Part shown: in pieces, positions 11,301-20,873 of the stretch
How positions within the stretch are numbered: the stretch's first letter is position 1
How the letters are laid out: every line of letters begins with the position of its first letter
NCBI RefSeq assembly: GCF_041146795.1
Contig: NC_135186.1
Location: forward strand, 37,244,354 to 37,308,353
Direction of reading: 5' to 3'
Length of the DNA: 64,000 nt
Source: Maylandia zebra
Taxonomy: Eukaryota > Chordata > Actinopteri > Cichliformes > Cichlidae
Notes under the pieces: generated by a model
Seen by the model: only the letters and a program-made list of their open reading frames with translations
The model's database searches: none
What the model was told of the DNA's origin: nothing
Position numbers and translations under genes: made by a program

Positions 11301-11874
11301 TCAGGCACCCTCCCCGGGCCAGGCTCCAGGACAGGGCCCCGGTAACCCTATCCCGGGAAGGGTAAACGGTTCCCTCGATGTTCTTTTCATAACAAAACAT
11401 AAACAGGAAAATTACACACAAGTGAGGGGTTCATTTTTCATTCTTAAATAAATAACATCAGTCACACAGTGCTCACATTATTTATCACCTGTGATGCCCG
11501 GTGACAAACAGATGCCTGAACACACCGGCCCTTTAATGAACTGTTCTATTACAAGAGCGGGGCTCAGGCCCCACTCACTCAGGGCTGACGACGCACCTGC
11601 TCGTCTCGTCCTTCGAGTCGGTTTGTGTTAACAATCCTAAACATTATTGAAAATGTGGCAGCTGATCAACAGTTTCATCTCTGCGCGTTCTCTTTTTCAG
11701 GAGGGAGACGACTCGAGCAAACTCACCTACTCTGAGGTGAATTTTTCCAAGAGGACTTTTGGCTCTCCCAACGGAGCCTCGAGTGGTAACACTGGTGAAG
11801 TTATCTACTCTGCACCTCGGGTCCATGTGAGCTCTGATGTCAGAGATGATTCGCTGTACTCGAGTGTAGCTTAG
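5117..11874 (+). CDS. receptor A: CD300/pIgR-like two-V-domain membrane receptor with ITIMs
   Basis: Predicted exons are 5117-5156 (signal peptide), 7517-7852 (D1), 8509-8823 (D2), 9391-9483 (Thr/Ser-rich stalk; an upstream acceptor at 9346 is also in frame), 9787-9885 (transmembrane), 10574-10611 and 11701-11874 (tail, stop TAG). They sum to 1095 nt, or 364 residues, with consistent phases and GT/AG sites. The signal peptide starts [13 protein letters not shown]; the membrane helix is rich in Leu/Ile/Val and is followed by CKKRSS. Both V domains carry the extra C-C' cysteine pair (FC-x3-C) and the D-S-G-x-Y-x-C F strand seen in CD300, CMRF35-like and polymeric-Ig-receptor families. The tail has LTYSEV and SLYSSV, which fit ITIMs and suggest SHP-type phosphatase recruitment (inferred). 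The exon encoding the (T)N-x-VYE segment in B and C is missing. The ligand is unknown. Confidence 0.8.
5915..6022 (-). repeat. truncated tRNA-derived SINE (head only)
   Basis: The minus strand carries the tRNA-like head and adjoining body of the SINE family at 1451-1743. Its B-box GGTTCGAGCCC lies at 5960-5970. The element is cut off at about 5915 and lies in intron 1 of receptor A. Confidence 0.75.
6279..7309 (+). mobile_element. possible solo LTR or LTR-like insertion in intron 1 of gene A
   Basis: The segment begins TGTGACC and ends GTCACA, the short inverted TG...CA ends of an LTR. Near its right end it has a TATAAAA-type motif (7242-7248). Genes B and C have no equivalent of this 1-kb stretch in their shorter intron 1. 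I could not find clean target-site duplications, so the boundaries and class are uncertain. Confidence 0.35.
7517..7852 (+). CDS. receptor A exon 2: Ig V domain D1, B-strand Cys replaced
   Basis: 112 codons, phase 1 at both ends. The C-strand region reads GTWKMFCREEC with the extra cysteine pair, and the F strand reads SDSGQYSC. At the canonical B-strand cysteine position the codon is TTC (Phe, 7597-7599), whereas D1 of gene C has TGC. The domain therefore lacks the conserved inter-sheet disulfide and leaves the F-strand cysteine unpaired. A glycosylation sequon (NTT) follows ILI. Confidence 0.85.
8390..8508 (+). promoter_or_regulatory. conserved intron block before the D2 exon (copy A)
   Basis: About 115 bases just upstream of D2 recur nearly unchanged at 30903-31019 in B and 40776-40892 in C. 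They end in the shared polypyrimidine acceptor CTCTTTAACAG. Such conservation next to an exon could reflect splice-control sequence or simply recent duplication. Confidence 0.6.
8509..8823 (+). CDS. receptor A exon 3: Ig V domain D2
   Basis: 105 codons, phase 1 at both ends. All expected cysteines are present: B-strand (LTVGCSF), the extra pair (KLFCRGKC) and F-strand (SDSGRYRC). It is the shortest D2 of the three genes because the C'-D loop region is shorter than in B and C. Confidence 0.85.
11157..11392 (-). mobile_element. isolated 5' piece of an RTE-type LINE in the last intron of gene A
   Basis: This 236-bp GC-rich piece matches 44275-44512 of the full element in gene C at high identity by eye. 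On the minus strand it includes the element's start codon (11390) and only the first 75 or so codons. The LINE's endonuclease, reverse transcriptase and 3' end are absent. That is unlike ordinary 5'-truncated copies and points to a later deletion. Confidence 0.8.
11701..11874 (+). CDS. receptor A last exon: ITIM-bearing tail
   Basis: 57 codons plus TAG, starting in phase 0 after a TTTTTCAG acceptor. Tyrosine sites in order are LTYSEV (ITIM fit), VIYSAP (no ITIM fit because of the Pro) and SLYSSV (ITIM fit) just before the C-terminus. The preceding exon (10574-10611) also ends in phase 0, so the reading frame survives the absence of the intervening exon present in B and C. Confidence 0.8.
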   Translation, partial: EGDDSSKLTYSEVNFSKRTFGSPNGASSGNTGEVIYSAPRVHVSSDVRDDSLYSSVA

Positions 11875-12497
11875 CTTCAAGCTGCTGCTGCCACGTTTCT
11901 CTGTGAAGGGACCAGAGGAAGCTCTCAGTGTAAATAATCTGATTCACACCAAAATCTGTTTGAATGGGATTTTATTTTAATGTAACAACAGGACGGTGAC
12001 AGCGTGTGATTGGTCAGATGCTGTGATGTCATAGCTTTGTAAATTATGGTCACTGAGGGATTTTGGTGTTTTGAAGTTGAGCACAGGTCCAATCAGTGAT
12101 CCTGTGGCAGTAAAGTGACTCAGTGAAGATGCAGGGAAATCTGTCAGACAGCTGTCTGCACAGTTCTTAAGTTTACTGAAAATATTTTCAGGATCAGAGC
12201 TTTTCCTCTCCTTCAGTCACTCGAGGAGTTAAAAAACTTTCTTCCTGTCATGTACCATGTACACACACAGTTCTTTGCTAAATCTAAAGTCTTGAAATAA
12301 TTCTTTAAAAAAAGAAAAACTTCTTGTCTTTCACAACTTCAGAGTCACACGAGTGAAGAAAATGGGGAAGTGTTCAGACTGCATGCTCAGCTTGGTGTCA
12401 GTTTAGCAAGATCAGCTTCCTTGATTAGCTTCTGCAAAGTGTCAGGCCACTGTTTAAAACTGATGCTTTAATGTTTAACAGGACAATGTTTTACTGA

Positions 12498-12503
12498 AAT
12501 AAA
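12498..12503 (+). terminator. candidate poly(A) signal of receptor A
   Basis: This is the first canonical AATAAA that I see after the stop codon, about 620 bases downstream. The 3' UTR between them contains no recognised repeat. Confidence 0.4.
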
Positions 12504-12589
12504 CTTTCATAATGTAGAAAATCTTTAGCTTATTAAATCAAACAGTGGTGGAAGTGAGTGCAGAGCAAAGCTGCATTACCTCCAACAAG

Positions 12590-12805
12590 CAGATAGGTGC
12601 TTGTTGGCTGTACCTGGATCAGCTCTGGATCTCTCCAAGTTATTGAACTCACTTCCACTGGACCTACGATCTGTGACACTGTTGGACCTGCCTGTGCATG
12701 CTATCTGTTTACCTTGTTTGAATTCTTGTATCTTACTCTGTGCTGTAAAGAGCTTTGTGACTTTTGTTCTTGTAAAGCGCTGTATTAATAAACCTTAATT
12801 ACAAT
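12590..12805 (+). repeat. L2-type LINE 3' end
   Basis: The sequence reads like the C-terminal coding end and 3' tail of an L2-clade LINE. It finishes with the typical TTGTAAAGCGCTGTATTAATAAA-like terminus near 12772-12795. It is 5'-truncated and lies downstream of gene A. Confidence 0.6.
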
Positions 12806-13210
12806 AATGAGAGCAACCACATCGACTCTACAGACACTGAATGTAATATTTACCACCTCACTTGTTAGCAGAGATATTTTCTCTTTGTTCAGTGTGAGAA
12901 TAAAAGCTTTTTTCTATTTGATATCAGCACAGAAAATGAGTTTGTTTGTATTCAGTCACTGCTGTTGAGCAACAAGTGTCTTTCACATGTTTGTCTTCCT
13001 GTTCAGCTGTTTCTATGGCGACTAAATTTGCATGTTGTTATCAGAAGCTGTTCTGCACAGTTCTTAAGAAGTTAACTGTCAGTATTATCTGTATGATGTG
13101 GACCAGGCCTCTTCCTCTCCATCAGTCCTCTGAGCAGTCATGTCTTTCACAACCTCAGAGTCAGTCACGAAAAGAAAAAGAGGATTTTCAGACTGCTACC
13201 CATCAAATAT

Positions 13211-13272
13211 AAACCTGCTGAGTGCTGCTAATTGATAGAATAGAAATGTATCAATCAGCACTCAGCAGGTTT
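13211..13272. repeat. 24-bp inverted repeat with a 3-nt bulge
   Basis: Left arm 13211-13237 and right arm 13249-13272 pair perfectly except for three extra bases (CTA) in the left arm. The loop is 11 bases. It sits in a duplicated receptor 3'-flank segment. No ORF or terminator role is apparent. Confidence 0.85.
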
Positions 13273-13447
13273 TTTTCAGCACTTTAGCAAGTTTAAGATC
13301 TTCATTTCAGCTCACTGTGTAAAACTGATACCAAATAATGTTTAACAGTGGAAGCAACTCCACTCTGAACACACGCTCACTGCAGGTCTGAACTGACCTG
13401 CAGACACTGCACCCGTCCACGCCTCCTGCTCCACTCTTCTCTGACTG

Positions 13448-13593
13448 GGCGGCTGTGGCTCAGGCGGTAGAGCAGGTCATCTACTGATCGGAAGGTTGGT
13501 GCTTCGATTCCTGGCTTCAGGACAAGTTGTGTAAAGTGCTTTGAAGGCTCAGAAGAGTAGAAAAGTGCTATATTAGAACCAGTCCATTTCCCA
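13448..13593 (+). repeat. tRNA-derived SINE (second family), internally shortened
   Basis: The tRNA-like head has an A box in GTGGCTCAGGCGGTAGAGC and a B-box-like GGTGCTTCGATTCC. After an internal deletion relative to the copy at 40257-40480 it ends in the shared tail with AGTCCATTT. Confidence 0.7.
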
Positions 13594-13680
13594 TGACTTT
13601 TATAAACAGGACCCCAAAATACCTCAACTCCTCCATTCAGAGCAGCAACTTGTTCTTCATCCAGAGAGAGCACACCAGCC

Positions 13681-14310
13681 TTTTCTGGCTGAGCAGCGGG
13701 GACTTGGACTCAGAGGTGCTTAGTCTCATCCCAGCTGCTTCACACTTGGCTACAAACTGCCCTGAAGTGTGAACTTCATGACTGCATGATGAGACCAAGA
13801 GACCACATCTTCTGCAAAAAGCAGAGTGATCCTGACGCCAAGAAGGTGGAAACTATCTGCCTACAAATTCTCTTCATTAAAGCTGTGAAAGAGTTGGTGA
13901 CAAACAGCAGAGCCTGGAAATGCAAACCAAGCTCTCACTATAGTTGTACAGGGACTGAATGGTCCTTCACATAAGCTCCAGGAGATAACAAGATGGTTCA
14001 AGGTTACAAGTCCAGAATAAAAAACACACTTTTCCTCCATAATCTGAGCTTTAGCTTAGAGACGGACTCTTCTTGCCAGCATCCAGGTAAAGATCCACCC
14101 AGGGAGGCTGAGGAGTGTTGGAGCACATCCTCCATCCACAAAAAAGACTTCCAGACTGTGCTGCAGAGTCATGTACAACATCCTGAGCCTTGAGCAACTC
14201 CTCACTCTCTCCTTCCACAGAAAGTGTTGGTGGGATTGAGGAAATCCTCAAAGTATTCTTTTTACCATCTGATTATGTCCTTATTGTGGTCAGCAGCGCT
14301 CAATCACTGC
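13681..14310 (-). mobile_element. old RTE-type LINE relic
   Basis: Collinear but heavily diverged matches connect this stretch to the intact RTE element. 13690-13960 resembles 41995-42330 and 14100-14300 resembles 42590-42970, with gaps. It lies in the same minus orientation. No open frame remains. Confidence 0.65.
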
Positions 14311-14429
14311 TGCACGCAGCGTGAGCAGAAAGCTTCCCCTGAGGTTTCCTCTCAGGTCTGAGCAGGCACCATGTTCAGGGGCAGCAGGTCCGAGAAGCTC
14401 TGACACTGTGGAGTTTTTCAGGAAAATAA

Positions 14430-16018
14430 CAATAATAATAATAATAATTGACAAACAAGATGGCGCCAGTGTGTACGGCAAGCCGTCTCTGGATCCGTCT
14501 TCCTGAGTGTTGTTTACTCTTTGCCTTCTTTCCGGATGTTACTGCTCTAATTGCCTTTGATCGACAAACTCTTTTAAATCTTCGACCCTTGAATCATCAA
14601 AACCCAGATCTATATTGGAACTTAGGGAATTTTTCCCAGTCTCGAACAGATACTCCAACAGACACATACACCACACAAGAAACGACATAGGAAACGGGGT
14701 AAATGGAGTGGTTTTCGCGCTCGTATTAAAGCCTATTTAAAAGCACATGGAGTGATTAATTACCGCTCCATCATAGACATCTTGCGGCCCTCCCAGTATA
14801 CTTTCAGACTGTGTCGCCATCGATGGATTCGCTATGCTGGCCAGCAAGCCCACTCGCTCCTACCAGTTGAGTGCCCACCTGTATGGAGCTGGAAGCGGGT
14901 CTCTGGAGGAGGTGTGGATCACAGCAATCTTTGCCAGCTAGGACGTGCTCTGCTAAACACTAGGTCACTGGTGAACAAGTCCTTCATTGTAAACGACTTT
15001 TTTCTCGCGTCAAGGCTGGACGTCCTGTTTCTAACGGAGACCCGGATTCGCCCTGGTGAGTCCTCTTCCTTTTCGGAACTTCTTCCACTGGATTGTGCTT
15101 TCTTTAACTTTCCTAGGACCGCGGGCAGGGGTGGAGGGCTATCCTCAGTTTTTAGAAGTAAATTCCGAGTGCGGCAACTGCCTCCTGCCTCGTATTCCAG
15201 CTTCGAAGTACAACTACTGGAGCTGTCCGTTTCCCCCGGACCCTCTGTGCGGTGGTGTATCGACCTCCGAAACGCAGCAAGGATTTTATCCGTGAATTTG
15301 CTAATCTTTTAGGATTTATCTTTTTAAATTATGATCGTGTCCTTATTTGTGGTGATTTTAACATTCATATATGCTGCGAGGAGGACCTATTGGCTAAGGA
15401 CTTCCTTGCCCTTATTGACTCTTTTAATCTCACTCAGTGGGTGAGAAAATCAACCCACACTAAAGGCCATATGCTGGACTTGGTATTGTCGTATGGACTG
15501 GATATTTGCATCACGGACATTAATGATGCTGGGATTTCGGACCATTTCCCAGTTATGTTTGATGTTCAGTTATGCAATATGGAACTGAACTCTGAGGGTC
15601 CACTGTGCCTATCGCGTCTGATTAATTCTCAGGCTGTTGCACTTTTCTCTGCGGCCTTTGCTAACTCTGTCTGTTACGATGACATCCGTAATGCACCTCT
15701 CTCGGTTGATGGCGTAGTCAACTCTTTTATTTCTACATGTTCTTCTATTTTGGACACTGTGGCTCCAGTAAAGACTAAACGCCGTAAAACCTCTCGCCAA
15801 CTAAATGAATCCACCCTCACTCTTAGACGTGAATGTCGTTGAGCTGAGAGGAGATGGAAATAAGATCAACTTCAGGGGTCCCTTGACATCCTGCATATGA
15901 GCCGGTCTAAATTTCAGAAGGCTGCCAAAATGGCAAAAACGTCTTTTTTGTCGAACATTATTGCAACTAATAGTCACAATCCTCGAGTTCTGTTCAAAAT
16001 CTTTAACTCAGTGGTTAA
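14430..16018 (+). mobile_element. truncated L2-like LINE: 5' region and AP-type endonuclease domain
   Basis: The element starts near a run of AAT repeats and an AAGATGGCGCC leader. It encodes an endonuclease with LLNTRSL (about 14953), LFLTETR, YRPP (15259), CGDFNIH (15343), GHMLDLVLS (15466) and SDHFPV (15537). A frameshift near 15245 separates the two halves. Stops follow 15840, although the same frame still resembles the linker to the reverse transcriptase (NPRVLFKIFNSVVN). Homology ends abruptly at 16018, so the reverse transcriptase is missing. Retaining the 5' half rather than the 3' half indicates later deletion or interruption. Confidence 0.75.
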
Positions 16019-16397
16019 TGTCACGACTGAACATGGAGGGAGGACAGCAGGGAGAACACGCAGGGGATTCACGGAGAAATGCAGAGTACGCAGGGTAACA
16101 CAGAGGATGAACACAGACGACGCGACGAGGAACAGAGGCAGACACACACTATAAATACACAGAGACACACTGGGAAATCACACACAGGTGGGAGACACAG
16201 CTGGGCCTGATTAACCTGACGAGACAGGGGAACACTAACACCAGGGACCAACAGGGGGAGCACAAACCCAGGAACCCAGCATCCAAAACCCCAAAACACA
16301 AAACAGCCCAAAACAGCCCACACATAATAATGAAAATAATAACAATAAATACACCAAACACAAAATCCCTGAGTCACGGACTCAGGATCATGACATT
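16019..16397 (+). mobile_element. possible solo LTR or short TIR element
   Basis: The unit begins TGTCACGACTG and ends ATCATGACA, giving short inverted termini. It interrupts the LINE-like sequence exactly at its end. The interior is purine-rich with CAAAACA repeats toward the right. I see no convincing target duplication, so whether this is an LTR or a DNA element is undecided. Confidence 0.4.
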
Positions 16398-18126
16398 ATG
16401 CTTACAATTACAGAAGGTAACAAAAGCAAGTCGTGTGCACACACACAATTTTCTTTTCTTGCTAGGTCAACTAACTTTAACCTCAGGCATATTTCACAGT
16501 CGAGCTTAAAATATCAATACATTTGATAGAAATACTTTTACTCACATAAATACTCTGGCATAAATTCACCACATTTCACTCTGTCAGTAATGAGTTACCT
16601 CACCCAAGACCGTGGAAACACAAATTTACTCTGACACCATGATAAAAATGCAGGCAGCTGCTGACTGATTAATGATAGGTTTGTAGCTTAAACCTATTCG
16701 CTGGAACGTTCAAGACAATTCAACTACACAGCAAAAGTATTGAACACCAAGTAGGCAAAGTTCTTTGTGTTACTCATGCATGAGGGAGAGAACCACGACA
16801 AGTGCCGTTCCTTCGCTTGACCCCAGTCGCTCTCGACCGCTCCCCCGTAACACTGCTCTTTTATTGAGGTTACATGAATATACATGGGTCCATTAACATA
16901 TGACAGATGTCTACATACAAACAAAGAGTACCTTGCCTGTGCGTTGTGTAAGTATGTATGTATGTGTGTGTGTGTGTGTGGTGGGGGGGGGGGGGGGGGT
17001 CAGAGTGTGACCCCATAAAGACTTCCCTAAACCTGCTGGTCTGGAAGTCCAGCAGTTCATCTAAACAAAAGGCACTTAGCCTAAAACAGACATAGATACG
17101 TTTATCCTGCCACAAAACAATAAGAGAAGGTACGACCTCTCCCACGCTCCCAGGATGTGGTGTGAATGCCAGAACACTCTGGATTGCACAGAAAGTCTTT
17201 GCAGACTATTAAGGATCAACCCTCTACCAACATGACATTGATTATACAACTCCAAGCATATATGAGTAGATATTTCTAAGCATAAATGACAATCAACAAT
17301 ACAAATCTAACAGTTAATTTGAACATATACAGGTTCAAATTGAACATGCTCTTGAATTCTGGATTTAACAGGGAACCAATGAAGGGAAGCCAATACAGGA
17401 GAAATCTGCTCTCTTTCTAGTCCCTGTCAGGACTCTTGCTGCAGCATTTTAGATTAACTGAAGGCTTTTCAGGAAGTTTTTAGGAGTTCCTGATAATAAT
17501 AAATTATTCAGGTTATCATCTGATTTCTTGTTTGTCCACAAAGGACGTGCATTTTTCAAATCTACCTAGTGGGACGAGTCACTACTGAATCAAGTGAAAG
17601 AAGGAACTGAAGTAAAAACATTAAGACTCATTAGCATCAAAGTATACAGCCAGACAAACAGAATCTGATATTTAGGTCATTTATCATGACACAGACTTTG
17701 TGCCACAGACTGCTCAACAAGCCTCAGATCTGAAAATGAAGCAAATATAAAGTGACTGAAGCCTGCATTCTTCTAATGTCCAGGAGAGGGACACTGTTTT
17801 GTTTGGAAATACAAGCCTGTGACCTCAGTAATGGCTTTCCTGGTGGGTTCTTAGTCCCAGTCTCAACTTCTCAATTAGAGGTCTCAAAGTCTCAATTTCA
17901 ACTTGTATTTAAACTTTTTCACGTGCACATGAGTGAGTGTGTATGGATGTTGGCGTGTTTGTGTGACTTCCTGCTGCTCACAAAGGGTCATCTCCCCTCA
18001 CCCCTGTATATGGCTTAGCTTCCTCTAACGGTTTACCATATACAAACACAGGTGAGAAGATAAAGAGCAGGGAGTAAAACACCCTCACTAAATAAGGACA
18101 CCCAGAACCATACTTGGAATGTCTGC
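16398..18126. other. intergenic; microsatellite and unclassified repeats
   Basis: No gene seen. Position 16964-16999 holds a (TG)n tract running into 17 consecutive G. Around 17390-17510 there is a segment resembling common teleost interspersed repeats. The rest shows nothing recognisable. Confidence 0.45.
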
Positions 18127-18187
18127 AATAGGGCTTTGGAGTTGACGTCACGCCGCAATGCATTGTGGGAGCGCGGCACCATTTTCG
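18127..18187 (+). promoter_or_regulatory. left inverted terminal repeat with promoter-like motifs
   Basis: The outer 15 bases pair with the right end. Inside are a perfect cAMP-response palindrome TGACGTCA (18143-18150), GCATTGTGGGA resembling a ZNF143/SBF half-site, and CACCATTTTC, one mismatch from a YY1 site on the minus strand. The pseudogene ATG follows at 18237. The promoter role is inferred from motifs only. Confidence 0.5.
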
Positions 18188-18236
18188 GGGTCTACGAATC
18201 AAAACAAACACACTGTGTTGGAACGACGATTACAAG

Positions 18237-19328
18237 ATGCTTAGAAGCAGCTCAAAAGAGAATGAACTGTATAGAGACCGATTTTGTTCAGAGGCGAAGC
18301 GGCGGTACTTGCAGAAAATAGCGTGCATTGGAAATGTGGACCCGTATGAAATACGGCCGTGGAGTAAAAACACTGAAGACCAACCGCTATTGACGTAGCC
18401 TGACATATTCTTGTACCTTATCTGTGGAATCAGCGCGTACAAGTCGTCATTCAAACAAAGGTAAGTCAGCTCGAGTACAGCGAGTGAAATGCGTTTGATT
18501 TCCCTGCAAACATTCACATTAGTGCAGCATAAATTCATTCATGAGGGGAAATTACAGTGAGAACATGTGGAGGCTGTTAGAGGGATAACAGTGAGTTCAG
18601 TGCATTGATGTGACACTGTCATTGATTAATGACCTGCAGAATCTCCTTATTAAGTGATTCATAATTGTCACTTTATGCTTTCTCCATCTCTAAAGTGATG
18701 ACATCCTTGCATTACATCCTTTAGGTTCATTTTCTGCAGGCAGGTTTCTGACAGAACAGGCAGATTTACACTATAACCTGCAGCGATGGACACATAAAGA
18801 AATGCATAATTACATGTATGTGCTAACTTTCTAAACACTTTGTTACATTTATGATAAAGTAGATTAAACACATTTGTGTCGGCCTTGGCTCATAGTTCTT
18901 GTCTTTAAATGAACTTTGTCTGTGTGTGTTTCAGGTCCTACACTCTCAAAGACTGAATGAACCAGCGTTGCAGCCATGGGTCACTGTGAGCATCACAGGG
19001 AAGGTTGAAGCCGCCCACTGCAGCTGTATGGCCGGAGTCGCAGAGACCTGCACCCACGTCGCTGCTCTTCTGTTTAATGTAGAAGCAACAGTGTTGATCC
19101 GTGGCACAAGGACTGTTACAGATGAACCTGCATACTGGGTTTTGCTGGGTAATATGACCAAGATACAGCCAGAGGTTGGCCATAAGATAGACTTCTCCTT
19201 ATCAGCTGCCCAAAAAAAAGGCTCTTGATCAAAACATAAACAGACCATCTGTAGTGACGGGGAAAAGGAGCCGTCCCCAAAACAGAAAAACCCCACCTGC
19301 TACTGTGGAGGAGTCGTCACTGCTATAA
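18237..19328 (+). pseudogene. SWIM-type zinc-finger protein, broken
   Basis: Exon 1 runs 18237-18460, starts MLRSSSKENELYRD and ends at a good donor (GTAAGT). It contains an in-frame TAG at 18396-18398, after which the frame still reads PDIFLYL. A second exon starts at 18935 (VLHSQRLNEPALQPW) and encodes the SWIM finger CSCMAGVAETCTH from 19019 (C-x-C-x7-C-x-H). In a run of eight A at 19212-19219 the frame shifts; read in the other frame it continues to TAA at 19326-19328. Exon phases do not match, so a middle exon is also gone. Related fish proteins, as I recall them, follow the SWIM part with a YqaJ-like exonuclease; none is present here. A poly(A) signal follows at 19439. Confidence 0.65.
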
Positions 19329-19438
19329 TGCCATCATGTTTTATCTAGGGGTCTAGATTTATGCCTGTAGTGCACTGCCGTGTAAATAATTTGCATTTAC
19401 TGAATATGTACTGACTGAGTCCCACTGTTCAAAAGTTG

Positions 19439-19444
19439 AATAAA
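19439..19444 (+). terminator. poly(A) signal of the SWIM pseudogene
   Basis: AATAAA lies about 110 bases after the stop at 19328, as expected for a short 3' UTR. It marks the point beyond which the element's other, oppositely oriented gene must lie. Confidence 0.5.
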
Positions 19445-20017
19445 GAAACAAACTAATTTTGCCTCTTTTTTTAAAATTAAAACCACTTTATAGAACATCA
19501 CATCAGTAACAGTGTAGAATCCATGTCATTTACAGTTTACAAATGACAAAATGTTTACACCAAATCATGAGTGTTTACATGATATCACCCACTACTAACA
19601 TTACTTTATTTACTGTGTCTTTTGAAAAAATAACAGCACAAGACTTAAGAACATTTAACAGGAGCAGGTTTCATTCTTCTCTGGTTTTATTATCACACTG
19701 TTCACCAAACGCAGCAAACCTTCACCATCTTATCCAGGAGGGTCACCTCTTCACCCTCACATGGAAGAAGTAATCTGATTGGCATGGTGGTTTGTTTGAA
19801 GCAGGTCCCTTGTGTAGCGCTGGAACCCAGTCACAATGTTTCATCCATTTCATCGGCTGGTTTGCTGCAATAATGCCAAATAATTAGCAACTCTAGAAAC
19901 AGAAGGTAGTTCTGCAAAATCACTCAGTAGGATGTTTGTTCTAATTTGCTATGAGCTCAGAGCGCATCGAAAATAAAACTAATAGGCTATAAAGATATGA
20001 ACATATTTAGAACTTAC

Positions 20018-20174
20018 CGGAATGAAAATGTCTGGAGCACCGACAGATATTTGGAGATGGAAGAGAACTGATATCAGCTCGTCTCACAGCTGCTATCCAG
20101 GCTAGACGCCTTCGTTTGGTAACACGAGCTGCCTCATGTTGCTTCCAGGTTGGGGAAGAATGAAAAGATAAACC
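20018..20174 (-). pseudogene. THAP-domain-like exon remnant
   Basis: On the minus strand the frame gives GLSFHSSPTWKQHEA, then RRRLAWIAAVRR, then PSPNICRCSRHFHSG. It ends at a GTAAGT donor. The spacing of W-x-x-A-x-R-R followed by C-x2-H-F is that of the second half of a THAP zinc finger. The first C-x-C pair cannot be found in frame and a TAA precedes the segment, so the N-terminus is frameshifted or lost. It reads inward from the right terminal repeat. Confidence 0.5.
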
Positions 20175-20250
20175 CTTTTAAACCCAGAACGAACCATGGC
20201 TGTTGTGTGTGCCTTCGCTCCTTTTTCGCTTGCGCTTTGTTTAGACCCCC

Positions 20251-20318
20251 AAAATGGCGGATTGGGCCAAAATCCTTTCCACGCCCACCCCCGTGACATC
20301 ACGCTCCAAAGCCCTATT
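20251..20318 (-). promoter_or_regulatory. right inverted terminal repeat with promoter-like motifs
   Basis: This end mirrors the left terminal repeat. It contains TGACATCA (20294-20301), one mismatch from the CRE in the left end, and AAAATGGCGG (20251-20260), a close YY1-site match. It lies upstream of the minus-strand THAP-like exon. Confidence 0.5.
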
Positions 20319-20454
20319 AAAAAATGTAGCTAATTGCCTCCCCCACCGTTCAACAGGCCGTGGAGGGGGACAGAAACATAAGAATGTCTTTGATCATGCA
20401 GTTTGAAACCAAGGCTTACAAATTTAAGTACAATAATGGCAACATTTAACAATT

Positions 20455-20570
20455 TCAACCTAACACCACCTATGAGCAGCACTTTGGCGACAGTGGGAAG
20501 GAAAAACTCCCTTTAAACAGGAAGAAACCTCCGGCAGAACCAGGCTCAGGGAGGAGTGACTGGGGATGGA
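20455..20570. repeat. teleost interspersed-repeat fragment
   Basis: A segment containing GACAGTGGGAAGGAAAAAC and GGCAGAACCAGGCTCAGGG resembles a very common fish LINE-associated repeat. A partial inverse match occurs near 21686-21725. Class not assigned. Confidence 0.45.
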
Positions 20571-20873
20571 AATGTTGATTATTTTCATTATTTTAATATT
20601 TATTGTAATGTAAATGATATTTCACCACATTATGATTACCACTGACTTCAACATTAGTTAGATCCCCCCTAAACCCACCCCCATACACGTAGACACACAC
20701 ACATGTGAACTTAAAAAATATAATAGTAATAGTAAGTATGGGGTCTTCAAAACAGGAGTGCACAAAGCCAAAGGTGATGTTACAGGAAATATAAGTATGT
20801 TCTGTCCTCATGCTTTGAATACTTTGAATGATTGTTGCCTCTAACAGAGGAACATCCTTTGTTTGTTCCACAG

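Larger units (their letters stand above)
18127..20318. mobile_element. 2.19-kb TIR-bounded element with facing SWIM and THAP-like gene remnants
   Basis: The two ends share AATAGGGCTTTGGAG in inverted orientation, and looser similarity runs inward for about 80 bases. Inside, a SWIM zinc-finger pseudogene reads rightward from the left end. A THAP-like exon reads leftward from the right end. The right terminus is followed by TTAA and the left terminus is preceded by GCAA if the ends are taken as TAGGGC...GCCCTA, so a TTAA target site is possible but unproven. SWIM fingers and THAP domains are both known from eukaryotic DNA-transposon proteins. I did not assign a superfamily. Confidence 0.65.

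Noticed and set aside
14752-15842. A host endonuclease-like gene
   Set aside because: The AP-endonuclease motifs, frameshift and linker to a missing reverse transcriptase are those of a truncated LINE.
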